Shown piece by piece: positions 58,502 through 64,000 of a stretch of DNA of 64,000 nucleotides. Within the stretch, counting starts at the first letter, position 1. Each line of letters starts with the position of its first letter. The notes beneath the pieces are model-generated. The model made no database searches and was not told the origin of the DNA. It saw only the letters and a list, made by a program, of their open reading frames with translations. The stretch is from Cladocopium goreaui. Taxonomy: Eukaryota; Sar; Dinophyceae; Suessiales; Symbiodiniaceae. Position numbers and translations under genes: made by a program. Location of the stretch: assembly GCA_947184155.2 (NCBI GenBank), contig CAMXCT020002057.1, positions 114,501-178,500 on the forward strand, given 5' to 3'.

Positions 58502-60655
58502 CTTGTCGCCAAACACTAAAGTCTTTGGCTGCTGAATGTCTTGTTGGCGTTCGTTTGGGGCCGCTGAATTTCTTGACTCCTGTCTGCGTGTGATTGTTTT
58601 GGTTGCTTGCATTTGGTGCAGGTGGCTGTTTGTTTTGGACTGATGTCGTTGACACACTTCCTGGATCTGGGTTGGTGGGTTGGTGCCTAGAAAGTGTATT
58701 TTTTGTTTATACGAACACAGCTACAATTTTTATCCCGCACCCACTGTCAATTTGGGAATAGACCGAGACGGGACAGCGAAAAGCCAAGACGGTCAACAAA
58801 AAGGAACATTGGTTCATGTAAAGCGTAAAGTTGCAACGGCCCTTTCAATGAAGGTGAAACCTGTTTAAAAATATAGACATTCATGTGCATTTGCTCCAAT
58901 TTCAGCCGTCGAGGCTTGCCTCGAAAATTCTCCCTCATCCTTACATTTTTTGTTTTGTTGCACTTTCTATAGCCTCGAGGCTGCCTCGAAGCCTGCTTTG
59001 AAGCTTGCCGCCAGGCTCATCCTGAAAGATTGTTTGTTTTGCTCCAAGTTCGCATGGTCGAGAACCGGAGTTGCAAGAGAGGATGCAAATGCCTTTTTCC
59101 CGTCTTGCAGAAAGCGCGCTGTTTTGCGCTAACTTTGCTGTCGCCCCTGCGGGTTTGATTTGCCTGGCATGTGCAATACTTCTGGCAGTCACGGTGTGAA
59201 AACTGACAGCGTTTAGTGCAGATTTTGGTGGCAAGTGCGGTATTTACGGCGTGTGTGACACTGAACCTACAGAGGGTGAGCGTTTAGTACGACAGTTGTG
59301 GCACTACACGCCTTTTACCGTGGAAAAAACCAGCAAAACAGGTCCAGCGTGTAGCGTGTAGTGGCTCTTTTTTCTAAACTACATTGATCTTTAAAAAACT
59401 AATTACAACCGAACGGCAGGAAACGGCGAAAATGTGTCTCCGGCCACAGCGCGGAGCGTTTAGTGGGGGTACTACACGCCCAAACGGTCGCATCTAAAAA
59501 TCGCTGTTTTACCACAGTGCGAAGCGTTTAGTGCCGATTTTGCTGGCAGGCGCAGTATTTGCGCTCTGCGTCGCGCCAAAATCACAGAGGGTGAGCGTGT
59601 AGTGCCGCCAGTTGTGGCACCACACGGCAGGTTTCTGTGCACAAACCTTGGCAGGCGCAGTATTTCAAAAGGAAAAATGGCCACCCCACAGCTTAAACTC
59701 TGCCGCGGCTGAAGCTGTGAGGTGGCCACGTTTGTTTGTCAAATACTTGCCACGGGCTAAGCTGTGAGGTGGCCATGTTTGCTTGTCAAAAACTGCCCCT
59801 GCCAGGGTTTACGCTGTGTAGTGGCCATGTTAGCTTCTGAATTACTGCGCCTGCCAGCGTTTAAGCTGTCCAGGTTAAGCTGTGAGGTGGCCATGTTTGT
59901 TTGTCAAGTACCGCAGTTGTCAGGGTTTAAGTTGTGAGGTGGCCATGTTTGTTTGCAATATTTGCCACAGGTTGAGATGTGTGGTTGTTTACTTCTGAAA
60001 TGCTGCGCTTGCCAAGGGTTTAAGCTGTGATGTGGCCATGTTTGCTTCTGAAATATTGTGCCTGCGACGGGTTGTTAGCTGCCAAAGTACTGCGCCTGCC
60101 ACGGGCTTAAGCTTTTGAAATATTGGGCCTGCCGCTTTAAGAGATCTGTTGAATACGCCCCGCTCCCCAGCGGCAATGCTGCGTCAGTGTGAGATGGACT
60201 GAAGCTGTCATATGCTTCTTTACAGCGTTCCACAGCAGCATTGCCGCCGGGGGTGTGGGGGTTCTGCGCTGCCCGCGCAAAAACTATCGGGAAAAAAAAT
60301 GCAGGATCACATGGAGGTGAGGCCATGGCGGCCACATGGTATGTTCTTTATTTCGCAAGAGAGACGGAACATATCGAGGGACGAAAATCTGCATGTGCTT
60401 TGAAGTTAAGGTCCCACACGGGGCATGTGTCCTCATTTTGGACTGCAGGCTTTCATGAAAGCAATGGATATCTTGGCTGGTGACTGGTGATCATCGCCAG
60501 CGTTTTTTGGTTTCAGATCATTCAGTCTTGACGTGTTTTATATAGATTCGAGTCCCCGTGAGCCTCGCTTTGTCCTCGTGCCATTACGTTTTGCGTCCGA
60601 GGCCTGGTCTCGGGCAGGCCTCGGTGAGCCTCGGAGCGCCTCGAATGCCAACAAA

Positions 60656-61107
60656 CCTGCTTCATCATGGCCCCTAAAACAGGGCTGAAAAAAGTGCTCA
60701 AAACATGGCTGCGATAGAGGGACCTCGACAGTAGCAAGCGGCCTTGGGACGCACAACGAGAAAAAGGTATGTGTTGACATTCATGTTCAAGCTGCTGGGT
60801 CGCAAATCTGCTTGCAAAACATTTGCGGGCAGCAACGAAATTCTCCGATGGCTGACCCCATTTTTGGGTCCAAATATGGACCCCAAAATGGGGTCCAGAA
60901 TTGGATCACATTTTCATGCCTTCTTTTTGGTCTTTGCTTGGGCCCCGTTTTGGGGTCCAGATTTGGACCCAAAAGTGGGGCCAGCCATCGGAAAATATTG
61001 CTGCTGCCCGCAGATGTTTTGCAAGCAGATTTGCGACGCACTAGCATGAGCGTAAGTGTTAACGCATGCTTTTTCTCTCTGTGCGTCCCAATTTGTTTCT
61101 TGTACAG
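60656..61107. repeat. Large inverted repeat, unit 3, right arm cut
   Basis: Left arm complete. The right arm ends just after CTTGTACAG at 61107, where it is replaced by the copia fragment. The cut falls exactly at the acceptor-like AG. Confidence 0.85.
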
Positions 61108-61932
61108 TAGCTGCCGAGGCAAAATCCAAGGAGGAATTTGACGTTGTAATGGGCACCTTAGACGTGCGCGATGCCTTCTTGCAGGTGGAACAGGACGATC
61201 CTGTCCTGGTGTATCTCCAAGGTGAACCATGTATCATCAAGCGCAACTTGCCCGGACAACGCCTTGGAGCAAAACAATGGTTTTTGTGCTTGAAAGCTTT
61301 TTTCACAGAGCAGCTTGGATTCACCTTTTGCCAAGAGCAGCCTTGCCTGGCTCAAACACCTCAGGCCACCATCATGATCCACGTTGACGGCATCCTGTTT
61401 GTTGGCTTGAAATCGTTTTGGAATGATGTGTTTTTGAAGAAAATGAAAGAACGATTCACAGTCAGTCATCATGGGCTGAAAGGTGTTGGTAGCAGCATGG
61501 CCTTCTTGCGCAGAAAAATTCCCTGAGGTGGAGAATGGTTTGATTTTGGCTCCAGGGACAACTGTCGTGAAAGTTGTTGGTGCGTTTGAATCTGCGATTG
61601 GTCAGGCCAGGCCTCAGAAGTTACCAAATGATTCAAGTTTGCAACTGCCAGACCACTCACAGAAACTTTCAGCAAAGGATGCAGGTGCCTACAGGTCGAT
61701 AGTTGGCTTGTGCTTGTACATTGGCCGGGAAAGGCCAGATCTCATGTACACGATCAAGGAGTTAGCATCATGCATGAGCTCACCAACTTTGACTTCACTT
61801 GCACGCTTGCGTAAGATGATTGGTTACATGAAGGCAGTTGGATGTAGGATTGCATTTACAGCATCCACAACCTGGTCAGGGAAAACTGAACGCAGGAGGA
61901 GTTTGCCAATGGGTGTTAGAAAGTTACTCTGA
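61108..61932 (+). pseudogene. Ty1/copia reverse transcriptase fragment, frameshifted
   Basis: Frame 1 reads LDVRDAFLQVEQDDPVLVYL, LPGQRLGAKQWF, GFTFCQEQPCL and MIHVDGILFVG, the order of RVT_2 motifs in Ty1/copia pol. The catalytic VDD is VDG here (GGC at about 61390), so the RT should be dead. A one-base shift near 61512-61520 moves the reading to the next frame, which continues with PEVENGLILAPG, then AYRSIVGLCLYIGRERPDLM and LASCMSSPT, the conserved region between RT and RNase H. It stops at 61932 without RNase H. No LTR, integrase or gag is visible. The left end sits at an intron-like AG, so it could also be an exon of a domesticated or retro-derived gene. Confidence 0.85.
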
Positions 61933-62009
61933 TGCCGACTAGAGTTCAAACAAAGCAACAAGGCGATCTACCTCATGTGGGGTTCACTACATCAATTGTT
62001 GTTTCAGAG

Positions 62010-62157
62010 TCGCCCTCATGGCTCAGTTGGTATGGCGTCACTCTTGTGTCGCTGACAGACTGCTGGTGGTGGATCGAATCCCCACTGGTCCGTGAGTAAG
62101 ACTCAAGTTGTCCGGACCGTGCCTCAGAGCTGAAACGGCCGTCGACTCAAAAAAAAA
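62010..62157 (+). mobile_element. tRNA-like SINE with A9 tail
   Basis: A-box TGGCTCAGTTGG (62019-62030) and B-box GGATCGAATCC (62071-62081) are at normal tRNA spacing, so a Pol III internal promoter is likely. The acceptor and D stems do not pair, so it is not a working tRNA gene. The 3' part ends ACTCAAGTTGTCCGGACCGT, GCCTCAGAGCTGAAACGGCC, GTCGACTC and nine A. This tail shares ACTCAA-TTGT, GGACCGTGCCT, GAA and CGGCC in order with the minus-strand 3' tails of E1, E2 and E3. No clear target-site duplication. Confidence 0.7.
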
Positions 62158-62270
62158 CACAAGATGGAAGCCACGAACCCGAATGAATTCACGTTCTTGG
62201 GCTACGAGTCCAAACCTCTGCAATAGGAAAACGAAACTTTGTTTGCATGCATCGTGCGGTTCACAAAGAG
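62158..62270. other. Short spacer
   Basis: About 110 bases without recognisable content between the SINE and the next minisatellites. Confidence 0.4.
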
Positions 62271-62274
62271 ACAA

Positions 62275-62420
62275 CTAACCAGCACAACAACATCACCACC
62301 AGCACAACGAAATCACAGCCAGCACAACAATATCACCAGCGCAATGAAATCGCAGCAAAATCACCAACACAACAGCATCACCAGCACAGCAACATCACCA
62401 GCACAACGAGATCACCACCA
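62275..62420. repeat. Minisatellite CACCAGCACAACR
   Basis: Roughly 12-15 bp units based on ATCACCAGCACAACA, ten or so copies. Confidence 0.85.
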
Positions 62421-62429
62421 CCTGCCACA

Positions 62430-63175
62430 CTCCACACTTTACCCACTGCACACTCCACACTCTACACTTTACACTCCACACTCCGCACACTACACTTTAC
62501 ACTCCACACTCCACACTCTACACTTTACACTCTACACTTTACACTCTACACTTAACTTGACACTCTACACTTCACACTCGACACTTTCCGCTCTGCAATC
62601 CACACTCTACACTTTATACTCCAGGCTCCACACTTTACACTTTACACTCCTCACTCCACGCTCTACGCTCTACACTCCACACTCCACCACACTCAACACT
62701 CTACACCCACCACACTCCTCACTCCACACTCCACACTTTACATTCCACACGCCACACTTTACACTCCACACTCGCCGCTTTCCACTCCACACTCCACACT
62801 CTACAGTTTACACTCCACACTTTACACTTTACACTCCTCACTCCACACTCAACACTTTACACTCCACACTCCTCACTCCTCACTCCACACACTACACTCC
62901 ACACTCCACACTCCATACGCCACACTCCACCACATTCTACACTCTACACACACCACACTCCTCACTCCATACTCCACACTTTACACTCCACACGCCACAC
63001 TTTACACTCCACACTCCACACTTTACACTCCAGACTCCACACTTTGCACTCCACAATCTACACTACACTGAACACTCCACACTCCACACTCTACACTTTA
63101 CACTCTTACTTTTTACAATCTACACTACACACTCCACACTCTACACGCTCTACACTCCCCACTCCACACTATACA
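62430..63175. repeat. Minisatellite CTCCACACTTTACA
   Basis: About 740 bases of CACTCCACACTTTACACTCT-type units, basic step 7-8 bp (CTCCACA, CTTTACA, CTCTACA). Open His/Thr/Ser/Pro/Leu-rich frames are repeat-driven. Confidence 0.95.
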
Positions 63176-63935
63176 AAGCACTTCCCAGTACTACTTTGTA
63201 CTACAAAGCTTGCACAAAGCACTTCCCAGTACTACTTTGTACTACAAAGCTTGCAACAACTACTTCCCAGTACTACTGTGTACTACAAAGCTTGCAACAA
63301 CTACTTCCCAGTACTACTTTGCACTACAAAGCTTGCACAAAGCACTTCCCAGTACTACTTTGTACTGCAAAGCTTGCACAAAGCCGTTCCCAGTACTACT
63401 GTGTACTACAAAGCTCGCACAAACTACTTCCCAGTACCACTTTGTACTACAAAGCTTGCACAAAGTCGTTCCCAGTACTACTGTGTACTACAAAGCTTGC
63501 ACAAAGCACTTCCCAGTACTACTTTGTACTACAAGGCTTGCAAAGTCGTTCCCAGTACTACTGTGTACTACAAAGCTTGCAACAACTACTTCCCAGTACT
63601 ACTGTGTACTACAAAGCTTGCAACAACTACTTCCCAGTACTACTTTGCACTACAAAGCTTGCACAAAGCACTTCCCAGTACCACTTTGTACTGCAAAGCT
63701 TGCACAAAGTCGTTCCCAGTACTACTGTGTACTACAAAGCTTGCACAAAGCACTTCCCAGTACTACTGTGTACTACAAAGCTTGCACAAAGCACTTCCCA
63801 GTACTACTGTGTACTACAAGGCTCGCACAAACTACTTCCCAGTACTACTGTGTACTACAAAGCTCGCACAAACTACTTCCCAGTACTACTGTGTACTACA
63901 AAACTTGCACAAAGCACTTCCCAGTACTAAGGTTG
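63176..63935. repeat. 41-bp tandem array, about 18 units
   Basis: Unit: ACTTCCCAGTACTACTTTGT, ACTACAAAGCTTGCACAAAG, C. Variants are CTGTGTACTAC, CAACAACTA and GTCGTTCCC. AGTACTACTTTGTACTAC has internal symmetry. Because 41 is not a multiple of three, one strand reads the unit in all frames, giving a single long false frame. Confidence 0.95.
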
Positions 63936-64000
63936 TAGTACTTACTGTGGCTACATCAAGCTCGCCACAAAACACGTTCCAGTTACTTACTAAATGTGTT
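63936..64000. other. End of window
   Basis: The last 65 bases carry no recognisable feature. Confidence 0.5.

Larger units (their letters stand above)
53920..61107. repeat. 2.68-kb unit repeated 2.7 times
   Basis: Unit starts at 53920, 56593 and 59270 (CAGAGGGTGAGCGTTTAGTA). Lengths are 2,673 and 2,677 bases, and the third copy is cut at 61107 by copia-derived sequence. Identity is about 98% or more. Each unit has (i) hairpin-rich AGCGTTTAGTG/CACTACACGC words, (ii) 55-60 bp sub-repeats, (iii) a GTG-rich middle, (iv) a large inverted repeat and (v) a unique end. Open frames recur in every copy but are short and overlap on both strands; I call none a gene. Confidence 0.95.

Noticed and set aside
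62012..62090. tRNA gene
   Set aside because: A and B boxes are present but acceptor and D stems do not pair, and it continues into a tail with A9; a SINE fits better.
62239..63938. 563-codon plus-strand frame
   Set aside because: Spans two minisatellites with no unique protein segment.
1..64000. Dinoflagellate spliced-leader relics
   Set aside because: I looked for the conserved CCATTTTGGCTCAAG core on both strands and saw none; a computed search would be needed to be sure.

Overview
The window looks like nuclear DNA of a dinoflagellate, most likely a symbiodiniacean. This is inferred from a Ty1/copia pol fragment of the dinoflagellate type, one exon of a PqiA-like membrane protein, large LINEs, and very repeat-rich, gene-poor DNA of mixed base composition. 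There is no operon structure, no rRNA and no credible tRNA gene. I saw no dinoflagellate spliced-leader sequence. About half the window is tandem repeat or mobile element; many long open frames are by-products of repeats or lie antisense to element genes. LAYOUT. 1-4.5 kb: no recognisable gene, one TA-rich microsatellite. 4.57-7.55 kb: three different minisatellites (52-bp, 56-57-bp, 9-bp). 7.64-8.19 kb: the one plausible host exon (minus strand). 10.4-12.09 kb: a (GAT)n microsatellite and a 1-kb 9-bp minisatellite (GGCCTCATC/GGCTCCATC). 12.09-28.77 kb: three same-strand copies (A, B, C) of one non-LTR retrotransposon. Copy A keeps one open frame of more than 2,490 codons coding for a ubiquitin-specific-protease-like (peptidase C19) domain, an EEP endonuclease, a reverse transcriptase and a CCHC knuckle. 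Copy B is about 99.8% identical but has a 1-base frameshift. Copy C is 5'-truncated. A 100-N assembly gap lies between A and B. Every visible end abuts the 9-bp minisatellite. 29-32.5 kb: short tandem repeats, including 1.4 kb of (AAC)n. 32.5-34.6 kb: a degenerate duplication with about 1-kb period. 35.8-53.9 kb: a second system, called E here. An old minus-strand copy (E1) codes for a large UPF1/SF1-type helicase. It is interrupted by two younger copies of the same family: E2, flanked by a 17-19 bp direct repeat, and E3, flanked by a 20-bp direct repeat. Each E copy ends in the same short tail plus exactly ten A residues on the minus strand. That tail resembles the 3' tail of a tRNA-like SINE at 62.0 kb, so E copies appear to spread as retroposons driven by an RT supplied from elsewhere. 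Divergent from the helicase is a decayed plus-strand frame with a serine-hydrolase-like GFSAGS motif. 53.9-61.1 kb: a 2.68-kb unit repeated nearly three times, each unit holding a large inverted repeat with GT...AG splice-like borders. 61.1-61.9 kb: a broken copia RT. 62-64 kb: the SINE and two more minisatellites. HOW IT FITS. The window is a nest of retroelements in satellite DNA. The LINE (A-C) seems to prefer a minisatellite target, while E and the SINE share a tail and probably a different LINE partner. Main points for follow-up: the protease domain in the LINE, the minisatellite association, and the helicase-bearing retroposon with a SINE-like tail.
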